From assembly GCF_028736925.1 (NCBI RefSeq), contig NZ_JAQZAT010000001.1:434001-498000 (forward strand): 64,000 nucleotides of DNA, given 5' to 3'. The number at the start of each line of letters is the position of its first letter. The stretch's first letter is position 1. Of this stretch, positions 25,448 through 35,810 are shown piece by piece. The notes beneath the pieces were generated by a model that saw nothing but the letters and a program-made list of their open reading frames with translations, made no database searches and was not told where the DNA came from. Source of the DNA: Flavivirga sp. 57AJ16 (GTDB lineage: Bacteria > Bacteroidota > Bacteroidia > Flavobacteriales > Flavobacteriaceae). Both the position numbers and the translations under genes were made by a program.

Positions 25448-25605
25448 TAGCTAAATCGATATAAAATAACATGAACCTTCAGAGTAAAAAACCGAATTTC
25501 TTCGTTAAAAATACTCGCCGTAACTAAGCTATGCCTGTGCTTTTTAACTAGAACTTCAATTTTTTATATCTAAATATTCTATGCCATTTTATATCGACTT
25601 AGCTA
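25448..25605. mobile_element. MITE family A, copy 2 (158 bp)
   Basis: It is the same length as copy 1 at 279-436 and clearly alike throughout. The ends TAGCTAAATCGATATAAAAT and, on the other strand, TAGCTAAGTCGATATAAAAT agree at 19 of 20 positions. TA precedes the left end; the right flank is TC, so the duplication is imperfect here. It lies between the DUF4965 gene and the IPT/NHL gene. Confidence 0.8.
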
Positions 25606-25715
25606 TCAATGTGTTTTAAATTTTTCATAGACATAATCATATATTTATACTAACTTAAAATCCTTTTTATTTCTATTTGTATCCCAAATCATCTTGTTAA
25701 TTAATTATTAAAATA

Positions 25716-25999
25716 ACGTGAGTTCGATGTAAGCATAATATTATTAAGCTGATTATCAAAAATTTAACCTTGATTGTCAGGTTGAGCACTTCGGTAAACT
25801 CAGCACAGGCTCTGTCGAAACCCATTTAAATAGCGGTTTTAATGTCCTTTCGACTTTAGTTTATGCTGAGCCTTTCGACTTCGCTCAAGATAAACTATAG
25901 CCGAAGTACTCAAGGCGACAAATAGCATTATTAGTGAATTTATTGTTAAAAACTCCCTTGCCTGCCTGTCGGCAGACAGGTTTTAAATCGAACTCACGT
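25716..25999. mobile_element. Inverted-repeat element family B, copy 1 (284 bp)
   Basis: The ends are ACGTGAGTTCGATGTAA at the left and TTAAATCGAACTCACGT at the right, imperfect inverted copies. The 7-base sequence TAAAATA flanks both sides directly (25709-25715 and 26000-26006). The interior holds palindromes, including a CCTGTC/GACAGG type, and short TCGACTTTAGTTTAT-like segments seen elsewhere in the window. No coding frame is present. Confidence 0.8.
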
Positions 26000-26151
26000 T
26001 AAAATACTTATAAAAATAGGCTTGAGCCTAAGCACATTGTGCGTCATAGGCTCAAGCCTCATTACTAAAACCAAGAATTATCCTTGCAAGAACGTTTTTA
26101 ATTTTATAAAGTCATTTTGACTTTTTTTATTATTTTTTATCGGTCTCGGAA

Positions 26152-27597
26152 TTATTCCTCTTTTTCTTCAAGCGCTATTTTACGAATACGGTGATTCGCC
26201 TGGTCTCCGATGTAAAAAGCCTTTTCTTCCTCATTATAAGCAATTCCTGACGGTCTGTCAAACCTAGCTTCCTCTCTCAGGTCGCCGTTTACATAACCCC
26301 ATGGATCAGGGTTAATACTTGAGCTTCCCCTTCCAGCAAATGTGGTCACACTACCTTCTGGTGTCAATTTTCGAATAGCATGGTTATGCTGATCTGTAAA
26401 ATAAAAGTCATACTCGTCCGGTTTACCTGCTTCAACATAGTCGTCATTTTTCACAAATACGCCTTGGTAGGGGTTTCTCACACGAACACTAGAGCCAACG
26501 CCATCCTGATAACCAGGGCTTCTAAGTTGACCGCATACCAGATAGGGTTGATTAAATTGTTCCTTTTCCCAATTATAATCAAGCCGGAGGATGTAGTGCT
26601 GATTAATAACCATAATATAGGCGTAATTTCCGGATGGATGTATAAAAGTCTTATATTCCCATCCTGGATCATGAACCACAAACAGGGTTTCGTACTCTTT
26701 ATCTCCAAGTCCTTCGTCGAAATATTTATTCAGATCAAAACGGAAAAACTGACCCTTCTCATAACTGTTGAAATACAGTTCTCCATTGACTGGATGAACC
26801 GATGCACCATTACATTGCCTGTATCTCGTTAAAACCTCCCTGTCTTGCCAATCTTGGTCGCGCGACAATCGGTATGTTGCCCGGTCATTTTCACCGCCAC
26901 GGTCTTCTGCAATAATCATGTATTGACCATCATTCGTAAAATCAATACTCCTTGGTCGGTCAAAATCCGAGCGTTTTTTGGTTACTGTACTATCTGCTAA
27001 ATTGATTAGGTAAAGACCATTATTAAAGTCGAATACTACCCATAAATGCTTTGGATTGAGCGGATCAAACTTCATAAATGAAGGCTCCCAAAACCCACTC
27101 GCCATCTCATTCTCGTTATCAGACATGAATACACCGTCTTTCCAGGGTTCATCACCCCGGTCATTTTTGTACCCGACCACGGTAGATACCACCATCTTGC
27201 GCTGATAGTCAAAATCTGTGTCCGAATAAGCAATTACCTCACTATTATCTTCCCCTATACGTACTTCAATATCACCGTCAAATGCTTGCTGGGGTACCAA
27301 ACAGTAAAGCGACTCACCATTTACACTAATCACAACGGCCTCTTTACCACCAACTAAAACTGTTACTATGCTGGGGTCTGTTCCAAAGTTCTGTCCGTAG
27401 ATAACAAGACGCTGGCCTGCACCACCTGATTCAGGGGTGAAACCAGAAACCACAACGGGTTTCGAAGCGTCAAAGGGCGGATAAGTCATCTCTTCCTTAT
27501 CATCACTTTGACAACCATAAAAGCCAATACTTACAAAAGCCAATATTAAACAAAGAGCATGAAATCTCCATTTATTGTATATTATATTTAAATACAT
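26152..27597 (-). CDS. IPT/TIG and NHL-repeat lipoprotein of the polysaccharide locus
   Basis: This 481-residue protein has a lipoprotein signal (LCLILAFVSIGFYGC). Residues 45-135 are an IPT/TIG domain (PVVVSGFTPESGGAGQRLVI, YGQNFGTDPSIVTVLVGGKE). Residues 140-480 form a beta-propeller with NHL-like repeats, such as RPRSIDFTNDGQYMIIAEDR and RFDRPSGIAYNEEEKAFYIG, which then runs into DQANHRIRKI. IPT/NHL proteins often follow SusD genes and are thought to bind glycan at the cell surface. It is the last gene of the four-gene SusC operon, 76 bases after the DUF1735-type gene. Confidence 0.85.
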   Translation of the reverse strand: MYLNIIYNKWRFHALCLILAFVSIGFYGCQSDDKEEMTYPPFDASKPVVVSGFTPESGGAGQRLVIYGQNFGTDPSIVTVLVGGKEAVVISVNGESLYCLVPQQAFDGDIEVRIGEDNSEVIAYSDTDFDYQRKMVVSTVVGYKNDRGDEPWKDGVFMSDNENEMASGFWEPSFMKFDPLNPKHLWVVFDFNNGLYLINLADSTVTKKRSDFDRPRSIDFTNDGQYMIIAEDRGGENDRATYRLSRDQDWQDREVLTRYRQCNGASVHPVNGELYFNSYEKGQFFRFDLNKYFDEGLGDKEYETLFVVHDPGWEYKTFIHPSGNYAYIMVINQHYILRLDYNWEKEQFNQPYLVCGQLRSPGYQDGVGSSVRVRNPYQGVFVKNDDYVEAGKPDEYDFYFTDQHNHAIRKLTPEGSVTTFAGRGSSSINPDPWGYVNGDLREEARFDRPSGIAYNEEEKAFYIGDQANHRIRKIALEEKEE

Positions 27598-27673
27598 AGT
27601 TTTTAGATTTTAAATTCACAATATTTACTGGGTTTATTTCCCATTTTTTCAACTGTATCGTTACGTTCCATTA

Positions 27674-28657
27674 TTACCATTCTATTTGTTGGTCTTCATC
27701 TGGAATCTGAGTATTTAATTGACGCTCTAGAATCAACGATCCCGAAACTTTGTAATTAATATTTACATTAGGTACCAAAGTATAATCTGAAAATTCATAA
27801 TCGATATTATTAATGGTTAAATATCTATGTAAAAGATAAGGACGAATATCATCCGCTTGTTCAGAGATTGTATAACTTGCATCTTTATTTAGCTGAAAGT
27901 TCATATCTGGGTTATCTGCAGAGAATGTAACGCCGCCAGTTTCGTCAAAAGTTGCATAAATTTTATAATTTTGGCGATCTTGACGTTCATCATCTATATT
28001 ACCTGCATAGAAGAATATGGTATTCTCATTCACCACATAGGACTTTATTTCCGCTTTTACAAGAGGCGTCTCATTTTCATAGCCTTCCATCACGGTCTTG
28101 AGTGCAGTACCGCTATAGGTCCCGGAGTAGTCGTTAAAAGGGTTAATGCGTAAAAGTGCTTTTCGATAATGTTTCCGCGGATTTGCAACATAACCATAAG
28201 ATGGATCATCTTCGATAGTTATGGGTAACACCCACTTATCTACCATATCGATGTCCTTTAATGTAAAATCGATAGCCATTAACGACGTATCCTCACCAGC
28301 TTTGATCTCTACAGTAGAAGGCATCGTATAATATTCACTATTTAGCTCCTTGTAATAAAAATCTTCCCGACTTTGAAAGCGCTCATAATTTAGTACATTC
28401 AACGTATCGGAGTCTATAGCGACATGTACTGTTATGTCTTGAGCGTTTGTTTTAGACCCACTCACGATCAAAGGTTGCTGGAATGTCGTTTTCTCATCTC
28501 CCTTATAGCGAACATAGATATCGCTAACGCCTTGATTTGTTATAGGAGCCTTGAATGATATATAATTTTCAAATTGCTCTTCGGTCCACTCATCATTACA
28601 TGAACTGCCAATTAAAAGCAGCGTGAGTGAAAGAAACAGTATAAATGGTTTATTCAT
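27674..28657 (-). CDS. DUF1735-type lipoprotein of the SusCD operon
   Basis: This 327-residue protein has a lipoprotein signal (FLSLTLLLIGSSC). Residues 30-170 form a beta domain of the DUF1735 kind (NYISFKAPITNQGVSDIYVR, VHVAIDSDTLNVLNYE, STVEIKAGEDTSLMAIDF). The remainder (NDYSGTYSGTALKTVMEGYE onward) resembles the DUF4361/DUF4973 C-terminal module. Such proteins sit beside SusD and are candidate surface glycan-binding proteins. It begins 16 bases after the SusD stop, indicating cotranscription. The choice between DUF4361 and DUF4973 is uncertain. Confidence 0.78.
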   Translation of the reverse strand: MNKPFILFLSLTLLLIGSSCNDEWTEEQFENYISFKAPITNQGVSDIYVRYKGDEKTTFQQPLIVSGSKTNAQDITVHVAIDSDTLNVLNYERFQSREDFYYKELNSEYYTMPSTVEIKAGEDTSLMAIDFTLKDIDMVDKWVLPITIEDDPSYGYVANPRKHYRKALLRINPFNDYSGTYSGTALKTVMEGYENETPLVKAEIKSYVVNENTIFFYAGNIDDERQDRQNYKIYATFDETGGVTFSADNPDMNFQLNKDASYTISEQADDIRPYLLHRYLTINNIDYEFSDYTLVPNVNINYKVSGSLILERQLNTQIPDEDQQIEW

Positions 28658-28673
28658 GATGATATATGTTTTA

Positions 28674-30731
28674 TTAATCGTTGTAATTCCATCCTGGATT
28701 TTGAGTAAGACGGTTATTCCGTTTGAGTTCGGTTAAGCTAATCGGCCAAAACCACATCTTATCTGCAAAGGTGGTTTCGAGTGCCCATACAGCTACAGGT
28801 TGATGAAAAAGATCTCGTTCCTCACTATTCATAAGAACATTACAACCATATATAGGTAAAGACTCTTCTACAGGAGCATCCATCCACCGGCGCAGGTCGT
28901 AATAGCGCTGCCCTTCTGCTAAAAGTTCAATAAAACGTTCTCGCTTCAACCTTTTTCTTAGTTCATTCTTGTCATTGTATGCACTGGCCGAGTAGTCTGG
29001 TACACCGGCGCGGATACGTACAGGATGAATCCCTCTTTGTATTTCGGTGATATTGCGCGTGATATTGTAATTTCCGCCATTCCATGAAGGCATGTTGTAC
29101 GACCCATCCAATTCATTCAACGCTTCTGCATACATAAGCAAAATATCTGCATAACGAATGGCAGGTTCGGATTTAAATACAATCTTATTAATATCTCCAC
29201 CCTCATAAGTATCGCTCGGATGCACATATTTTTTTACTCCAAAACCTGTTCGTAACCAATATGCATTGGATGAATTAAATCCGTTTCCTTTAGCATTATT
29301 ACGGTAATAAAACGCCTGTTGGTTACGGTTACGTTCTTGAGACTCATTTAACAATGGCCAGAAACTACCATTGAAGGCCACAGATGCATAAAACCTGGGT
29401 TCACGATTAGCATACTGTAAAGAAACATCAGCTCTTAACGGTCTGTAACGACCAGCATCATAATCCTCCTGTGTCACATAACCACTTATCCGTTCGGAAC
29501 CATCCCCACGACCAATTTCACTATCCTTACCAGGTACATCGCTACCATCATTCATAGCATAAGCATCTACCAACTTTTGTGTTAACCCATGCGTATTCCA
29601 ACCTGTAGCAGATCGTGGCAATTGATGAGCAACCATGGCTCTTATATCTTCTCCGTCTTGATTATTACCTCTAGTAAAAATCAATTCTGGATTTCCTGAA
29701 GGAGGTAAGGTACCGTCAAATACCTGAGCATATGATTTGGCTGGATCAATATCTGCCCATCCTTCTGGCCAGGCTTTTTCAGAAAAATTATTATCATCAG
29801 GAGGAATAACTGTAGCATCCTCACCTGTTTCCTGAACAGGTACCGTGTATAAATGGTATACACCAAGTTCAATCACATCTCTGGCTGCAGCAGCTGCTTT
29901 TGCCCATTTTTCCTCTTGGTAATCTGGAGAAAGCAACTGGTTTCCCTGATCATCAACTAATTGTGTAGCAAAATTTGAGGTATTTCCATTTGCCAACGGA
30001 CTGGCCGCATAAATCAATGCTTTAGCACGGGTAGCCAAAGCTGCTCCAACAGATGGTCTGGCAGAACCATCTTGACCACGCACCATACCTCTTGCCTCCA
30101 TTTCTTGCGCAGCAAGTAACATTTCACTACTTATAAACGCTGCGCAATCTTCGTAAGTACTACGTGGAATAGCCAGTTCATCGTAACTATCTGCATAATC
30201 CAAGCCTTCGTCCGGTAACAATGGTATAGGGCCATATTTACGTAATAGCAACCAGTATAGGTAAGCTCTTGCAAATCGAGCCTGACCTCTGTAGTCATCA
30301 ATTTCATCTTCGGTCATCTCTATATTCATGTAAATATTATGAATGAAAGTAGATGCATTGCGAATACCACGATAACACTGGGTCCAGGTATCTTGTTTAT
30401 CATTTTCATTATATTGCCCCATTCTGAACATATTGTAGGAAAGCTCATTTTTTGATGGGTCATAATCACTATCTCTATCGCCGTAATACATATCATCGGC
30501 AAAATTATGAGGTGTTACCCCTTTACTTGCAACATCGGCATTGATCCCTTTTAGTTCTTCAAATACGTGGGCAAGCCATTCTTCTGAATATACTTTGCCT
30601 TCAAATACCTTTTCTTCTGTGAGGCGATCTTTGAAATATTGGCCAGAATCAAGGTAATCACTACAAGAAGACATTAAACCTGAGCCACATACAAGTAATA
30701 AAACAGTATATATTATTTTTTTATTCATCAT
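28674..30731 (-). CDS. SusD/RagB family outer-membrane nutrient-binding lipoprotein
   Basis: The 685-residue protein has a lipoprotein signal (LLLVCGSGLMSSC) and the SusD helical TPR scaffold. Typical features are CYRGIRNASTFIHNIYMNIE near residue 125, ARFARAYLYWLLLRKYGPIP near 150 and a C-terminal RKRLKRERFIELLAEGQRYY then DLRRWMDAP. SusD caps the SusC channel and captures the glycan at the cell surface. It starts 8 bases after susC, as expected for a translationally linked pair. The bound glycan cannot be predicted from sequence. Confidence 0.95.
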   Translation of the reverse strand: MMNKKIIYTVLLLVCGSGLMSSCSDYLDSGQYFKDRLTEEKVFEGKVYSEEWLAHVFEELKGINADVASKGVTPHNFADDMYYGDRDSDYDPSKNELSYNMFRMGQYNENDKQDTWTQCYRGIRNASTFIHNIYMNIEMTEDEIDDYRGQARFARAYLYWLLLRKYGPIPLLPDEGLDYADSYDELAIPRSTYEDCAAFISSEMLLAAQEMEARGMVRGQDGSARPSVGAALATRAKALIYAASPLANGNTSNFATQLVDDQGNQLLSPDYQEEKWAKAAAAARDVIELGVYHLYTVPVQETGEDATVIPPDDNNFSEKAWPEGWADIDPAKSYAQVFDGTLPPSGNPELIFTRGNNQDGEDIRAMVAHQLPRSATGWNTHGLTQKLVDAYAMNDGSDVPGKDSEIGRGDGSERISGYVTQEDYDAGRYRPLRADVSLQYANREPRFYASVAFNGSFWPLLNESQERNRNQQAFYYRNNAKGNGFNSSNAYWLRTGFGVKKYVHPSDTYEGGDINKIVFKSEPAIRYADILLMYAEALNELDGSYNMPSWNGGNYNITRNITEIQRGIHPVRIRAGVPDYSASAYNDKNELRKRLKRERFIELLAEGQRYYDLRRWMDAPVEESLPIYGCNVLMNSEERDLFHQPVAVWALETTFADKMWFWPISLTELKRNNRLTQNPGWNYND

Positions 30732-30739
30732 TTTTCAGT

Positions 30740-33700
30740 TTACAGATTAATACTAATTCCCATTGTAATGGATTTGGCAGGAGGGTAATCTTCTCCTCGA
30801 GGGGTAGCTAATTCCGGATCCCAAAGTTTGAATTTAGACCACGTTAACAAATTGGTTCCAACCACATATAATCTAATATTTTCTACTTTCATTCGACTTG
30901 TGAGGCTTTCAGGTAGATTATAGCCAACATCTATGGTCTTAAGACGCAGATACCTACCATCTTTCAACCAAAAAGTTGATTCCCTAAAGTTGTTAGGGTT
31001 GGGCCCAAAGCTCAATCGAGGATAGGAGGCATTAGGATCTTCGGTAGAAGGATCTCCCGAAATATCAGCAGAAATCCAACGGTTATCTCCCATAACTCCT
31101 TCCATAACTTGTCCCCACTCTCCTTCGCTAAATGCATGCACGGTCTTTCCATAGGTTGAAAAAGTAGATTTACCTGCACCTTGAAAATGAACTCCAAGGC
31201 TAAATCCTCTCCAATTGGCGGAAGCCCCTACTCCGTATATTAAGTTAGGACGTCTGGTTGCACCTATTGCCACGCGATCGCCATCATTAATAACACCATC
31301 ACCATTTACATCTTTATATTTGATATCTCCTGGTTGATAATCTCCAAACGTTTGCGTAGGGCTGTTTCGAATATCATCATAATCTTTAAACATACCTAAA
31401 GCTATTAACCCTCTAGATTGGTCTATACGAAAACCTTCTTGATTTTGATAGGGGTAAACATTATTTTCTTCATCCCTTTCAATAATTTCATTTTTGCTAT
31501 AAGTAACATTGCTCCTTGCGGTTAAGACTAACTCTCCAAGTTGTTTCCTGAATTGGAAACGCCCGTCGAAACCACGTGATTTTACGATACCTACATTAGC
31601 TCTTGGCGTACTTTCCAATCCGACCATACCAGGCAAAAAATTCCTTGCCATGTAAATACCGGTACGTTCCTCGTCAAAGAAATCTAAATTTGCTGTAATG
31701 TCCCTGGTTTCTATATCAAAACCTAGATTTTGTTTTGTTGCCACCTCCCAAGTGACATTGGATGAAGCTACTTGCGAATACCTGATGCCTCCATAATATC
31801 TATCAGAGCCATAGTCTGCCCACTGATAGCCGCCAGTAGGATCTCCATCGTCATTAAAAATCTCTGAGATCGTGTATAAATAAGGAAAACGTTCGCCTCC
31901 CAGTAACTGATCGTTTCCTACTTTACCGTATGAATGCCTAATTTTAAACAATTTAATCCAACTTAAATGATCTTTCATGAACTCCTCTCCGGCTATATTC
32001 CAGGCAAATGAAACAGCAGGAAAGAAACCATACTGGTTTCCAGGAGCAAAATTCTCTGAACCTGTATAACCGAAATTGAAGTTGAAAAAATAGCGATTTT
32101 CCCAGTTATAAAGAACCCGTCCAGACAAGCCTTGATTTCTTCTGGAAATACCGTTTTTGATATCATCGCCAAGATCAACTGTCTGTACAAACGCATCACG
32201 GGTTAATCGTACAGCTCCACCAAGATTATGGCTACCAAAATTACGGTCATAATTAAACATCAGATCATAAAATTCAAGTCTGTTACCCGATGAACTACTG
32301 GACTGAGTCAATTCACTTGGATCAGAAACCTGTGTAAACACCAAATCTCCGTTTGCATCACGGGCCCGGGCAGCTCGCCATTGCTCCGGCCATTTGCGGC
32401 GTTGTATGTTGTTCGTATTTTGGATGTCATAGCCCACTATTCCTCTCATACGGAGGCCTTCTGTAATGAAGCTAAAATCCTGTTCAACAGTAATATTGGT
32501 TTGGACATTATTCACCCAATTCTCATTAAACCCTGTTTGGGTAGCCATTACCCATGGGTTGGTCTGGTTTCCCGTTCCAATTGACGGTACATAGCCATTT
32601 GAATAAAGGACAGGCGTACGAATAGGGGAATAGCCAAATAGCGAACCCCAAAAATCAGCATCGCCAAGTCCGGGGCTGTTCCTTTTACTAAGAGAACCTG
32701 CAACGCCAACTTTTGCCACTGTTGTACTGGTGATATTAAAATCTGCATTGAGGCGGTAGTTCCAGCGTCTGTAATTTGCATTGGTATTATAATCGTCTTT
32801 CAGTGATTTATCGACTTCATACATCCCACCTTCGTTTACATAACTGCCCGAAACATAATACCGGGAAGTTGGCCCACCACCACTCATATTCAAATTAGCA
32901 CGATATGTCATGCTTCCATCTCTTAGTAATCGGTCTTTCCAATCTACATTTGGATATAAATCGGGGTCCAGACCCAAACGTAAAATTTCCAATTCTTCTG
33001 GCTGATAAATGGGCCCTTCGTTACGGGTAATACGCGATTCATTTAACAGATTAGCATAGGTGATACCATCTACAAAGTTAGGTGTAATAGTTCGGGTATT
33101 GTAAATGAATTCATCTTTAAAATTAATTCTTATTTTGCCGTCACTTCCTCTTTTAGTGGTAATCAGTATCACGCCATTTGCTCCTCTGGAACCATACATA
33201 GCTGTTTCCGAAGCATCTTTTAATACAGTGATCGTTTTAACATCTTCAATGTTCAGTTCATTTAAATCACGCTCGATATTATCTACCAAAACCAGGGGAC
33301 TGCTACCGCCTCCGAAAGTAGATATTCCACGAATCCAGAATTCAGAAATGTTCTTTCCCGGTTGACCTGATTGCATCATGCCCATAACACCCGCCACATT
33401 TCCAGCGAAAGCATTTGATATACTCGAGGTAGGGTTTGATTTGACATCTTCTAAATCTACAGTAGAAATCGCACCAGTTAGCGTTATTTTTTTCTGCTCA
33501 CCAAAGCCTACGACAACAACTTCATCCAAACTGTCGGCTTCTTCAACCAGAACAATGTCAAGTTCTGTTTTTCCCTTTATCGGAACTTCTTGTACAGTAT
33601 AGCCAATATAGGAAATAACCAATATGGCATCCTCATTTGTAACATTTATAGAGAAATTACCATCAAAATCGGTTACAACACCATTGTTCGTTCCTTTTTC

Positions 33701-34063
33701 AAGAATACTTGCACCAGGTAAAGGGGTATTGTCCTGAGCAGAAGTAATATGGCCTTTTATTTCTATCTGTTGTAATTTTGGTGTTAATGCCTCCCCGTCA
33801 TTTAAAACTTTGTCCCCCTTTAACTTGTTATATGTTGAAAAATTGCTTGATAAAAATTCAGAGCTAGCTATTACTTCTAAGGCATTGACCTTTTCACTTA
33901 ACTCATATTTTGAATTATTGATATTTGTATTTGCCTGAGTCTTAAATAATGATAATAAAAATAAAAATGCTAATAGTTTCCTTTTTAGATTTCTTCTAAA
34001 AAAGTAAAGAGAAGAATCCATGGTTATTGGATTTAACCTCTCCTTTATTATGATTTTTTTCAT
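30740..34063 (-). CDS. SusC/RagA family TonB-dependent outer-membrane transporter
   Basis: This 1107-residue protein imports oligosaccharide using TonB energy. After a signal peptide it has a carboxypeptidase-D-like domain (IKGHITSAQDNTPLPGASIL near 103) and a TonB box region (DSLDEVVVVGFGEQKKITLT). The plug carries the SusC signature (GVMGMMQSGQPGKNISEFWI, PLVLVDNIERDLNELN, YGSRGANGVILITTKRG). The rest is beta-barrel, ending in a short aromatic/polar strand (AKSITMGISINL). A second start 14 codons in (MDSSLYFFRRNLKRK) would give a cleaner signal peptide. It is the first gene of the operon with SusD, the DUF1735-type and the IPT/NHL genes. Confidence 0.95.
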   Translation of the reverse strand: MKKIIIKERLNPITMDSSLYFFRRNLKRKLLAFLFLLSLFKTQANTNINNSKYELSEKVNALEVIASSEFLSSNFSTYNKLKGDKVLNDGEALTPKLQQIEIKGHITSAQDNTPLPGASILEKGTNNGVVTDFDGNFSINVTNEDAILVISYIGYTVQEVPIKGKTELDIVLVEEADSLDEVVVVGFGEQKKITLTGAISTVDLEDVKSNPTSSISNAFAGNVAGVMGMMQSGQPGKNISEFWIRGISTFGGGSSPLVLVDNIERDLNELNIEDVKTITVLKDASETAMYGSRGANGVILITTKRGSDGKIRINFKDEFIYNTRTITPNFVDGITYANLLNESRITRNEGPIYQPEELEILRLGLDPDLYPNVDWKDRLLRDGSMTYRANLNMSGGGPTSRYYVSGSYVNEGGMYEVDKSLKDDYNTNANYRRWNYRLNADFNITSTTVAKVGVAGSLSKRNSPGLGDADFWGSLFGYSPIRTPVLYSNGYVPSIGTGNQTNPWVMATQTGFNENWVNNVQTNITVEQDFSFITEGLRMRGIVGYDIQNTNNIQRRKWPEQWRAARARDANGDLVFTQVSDPSELTQSSSSSGNRLEFYDLMFNYDRNFGSHNLGGAVRLTRDAFVQTVDLGDDIKNGISRRNQGLSGRVLYNWENRYFFNFNFGYTGSENFAPGNQYGFFPAVSFAWNIAGEEFMKDHLSWIKLFKIRHSYGKVGNDQLLGGERFPYLYTISEIFNDDGDPTGGYQWADYGSDRYYGGIRYSQVASSNVTWEVATKQNLGFDIETRDITANLDFFDEERTGIYMARNFLPGMVGLESTPRANVGIVKSRGFDGRFQFRKQLGELVLTARSNVTYSKNEIIERDEENNVYPYQNQEGFRIDQSRGLIALGMFKDYDDIRNSPTQTFGDYQPGDIKYKDVNGDGVINDGDRVAIGATRRPNLIYGVGASANWRGFSLGVHFQGAGKSTFSTYGKTVHAFSEGEWGQVMEGVMGDNRWISADISGDPSTEDPNASYPRLSFGPNPNNFRESTFWLKDGRYLRLKTIDVGYNLPESLTSRMKVENIRLYVVGTNLLTWSKFKLWDPELATPRGEDYPPAKSITMGISINL

Positions 34064-34137
34064 AATTTAGATTAGTTTAGTTTTGTTTTTTTTGGTTTGG
34101 TTTTCTTATTAATTCAATCGTAAAATTTGAGAAAAGC

Positions 34138-34145
34138 CAAATCTA
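34138..34145 (-). promoter_or_regulatory. Candidate -7 element for the susC operon
   Basis: Reads TAGATTTG on the minus strand, 75 bases upstream of the susC start at 34063. No clear -33 motif. The 34064-34287 gap shows nothing else. Confidence 0.35.
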
Positions 34146-34287
34146 TTTCCCTAATTTTTGTGAATTGTTTTATTTATTTTTTATTTCATCCCATACATGT
34201 TTATTTCGTTAGTTATTAGTTTAGTTGTTATTGTCTTTGGTATGACATTTTTGGTAAAATTTATATCAAACATTCATTAAGCGTGAA

Positions 34288-35472
34288 TCAATGTTGAACT
34301 GAAAATTCATATAAAGAAACCGTATGATAATTTTCTTCAGGTTTTAAAATTATTGATGGAAAACTTGGCTGGTTAGGAGCATCTGGAAAATGTTGTGTTT
34401 CAAGACAAAAAGCTGTTCTAAAATCATCTTTAGCACCGGATTTAAGGAGGTTTTTAGAATCCATAAAGTTACCACTATAAAACTGTACACCAGGTTCAAC
34501 TGTATAAATATTCATTACGATCCCAGATTTATCTCCAATAACCCTAGCTGCATGGTTCATTCCATTCACTTTAGCCCCATTAAGCACATAATTATGATCA
34601 TATCCCCCACCATACTTGAGTTGTTCATCATCAGCTTCAATTCGCTCACCAATAGTGTGAGGATTAATAAAATCGAATGGGGTCCCATTAACTTCCTTTA
34701 GTTCGCCAGTTGGGATAAGGCCATGATCTACAGGAGTGAATTTATTAGCGAATACCTGTAAAGAATGATTCAAAATTGTTCCGCTACCTTCGCCATTCAA
34801 ATTAAAATAGGCATGGTTCGTTAAATTAACCACTGTTAGCTTATCTGTTGTAGCTTCATATTCCATTTTTACAGCATTAGAATCTGTTAAGGAATAAGTC
34901 ACTTTCACTTTTAAATTACCAGGAAACCCTTCTTCCATATCTATGGATGTGTAATTAAGTTCCAATGTGTAAGCATTTGGTTGTTTAGCGTCCCATATCA
35001 CATCTTGAAAACCCTTATAACCACCATGCAATGCATTGTTTCCATTATTTGTTGGAACTGAGTATTCTTCGCCTTCTAAACTAAACTTTCCGTTAGCAAT
35101 TCGATTCCCTACTCTACCGATTGTTGCCCCAAAATAAGACTCATCATGTTCTATATAGTTCTTTACGCTTTTTAACCCTATATTTACATCTACTAGTTCA
35201 CCTTTTCTATTAGGCACATAAAGACCTACAAATCGGCCTCCATAATTAGTAATGGCAAGTTTGATATCATTTTTTTCAAGCCAGTATAATTTAACTTTTT
35301 TGCCATCAATTATAGTATCAAAATCTTCTGGGTTTAATAAATTAGCGTTTGTAATTTGCTCTACTTTGGTATTTGTTTCAACTGTTTTTTTTGTGGTTTT
35401 TTTACAGGATATACATACTAAAACTGTAAACAAAATCAATATTAAATTAACTTTATTATGTTTCTGTTTCAT
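34288..35472 (-). CDS. galM: Aldose 1-epimerase, lipoprotein form
   Basis: The 394-residue enzyme interconverts alpha and beta anomers of galactose, glucose or related aldoses. A lipoprotein signal (LILILFTVLVCISC) places it on a membrane in the periplasm. Catalytic motifs are GNNALHGGYKGFQDVIWDAK with the substrate histidine, NLTNHAYFNLNGEGSG with the catalytic histidine, GGYDHNYVL, and the C-terminal CLETQHFPDAPNQPSFPSII with the catalytic glutamate. It precedes susC on the same strand and is divergent from the hybrid regulator, fitting a role in processing released sugar. Confidence 0.93.
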   Translation of the reverse strand: MKQKHNKVNLILILFTVLVCISCKKTTKKTVETNTKVEQITNANLLNPEDFDTIIDGKKVKLYWLEKNDIKLAITNYGGRFVGLYVPNRKGELVDVNIGLKSVKNYIEHDESYFGATIGRVGNRIANGKFSLEGEEYSVPTNNGNNALHGGYKGFQDVIWDAKQPNAYTLELNYTSIDMEEGFPGNLKVKVTYSLTDSNAVKMEYEATTDKLTVVNLTNHAYFNLNGEGSGTILNHSLQVFANKFTPVDHGLIPTGELKEVNGTPFDFINPHTIGERIEADDEQLKYGGGYDHNYVLNGAKVNGMNHAARVIGDKSGIVMNIYTVEPGVQFYSGNFMDSKNLLKSGAKDDFRTAFCLETQHFPDAPNQPSFPSIILKPEENYHTVSLYEFSVQH

Positions 35473-35724
35473 CTCTTTTATTTTCTTATTTGGTTTGTTT
35501 AGTTTGTTACTATAATTAAGTAGCTAATTATCTTAAATCTGCGACCCCTTACCCTTTATATTAGCTTTACTCAAAGCCATTATTTAACAGTAACCGATCA
35601 ACAAAGATTTATCAATATGTTAATTATGATGTTTATTTTTTGTCAAAAAAACAATTTAAAACACTATTAAATGTCATATTGACAGTGTTTCCAAATAAAA
35701 GAATTATTAAGATAATTTTAAACA

Positions 35725-35732
35725 TACATTTG
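35725..35732 (+). promoter_or_regulatory. Candidate -7 element for the hybrid regulator
   Basis: TACATTTG fits TAnnTTTG and lies 79 bases before the annotated start of the hybrid two-component gene. The rest of the 35473-35810 gap is A/T rich with no other recognised signal. Confidence 0.4.
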
Positions 35733-35810
35733 TTTCATTATTTCAATAATACAGTTCTTAATCCTCATACTTAGTTAATTAAAACCAATTTTGAGTATAT
35801 ATGTTGAATT

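Noticed and set aside
26380-26832. 150-codon plus-strand frame opposite the IPT/NHL gene
   Set aside because: It is antisense to a well-supported lipoprotein gene; the predicted peptide is a shadow.
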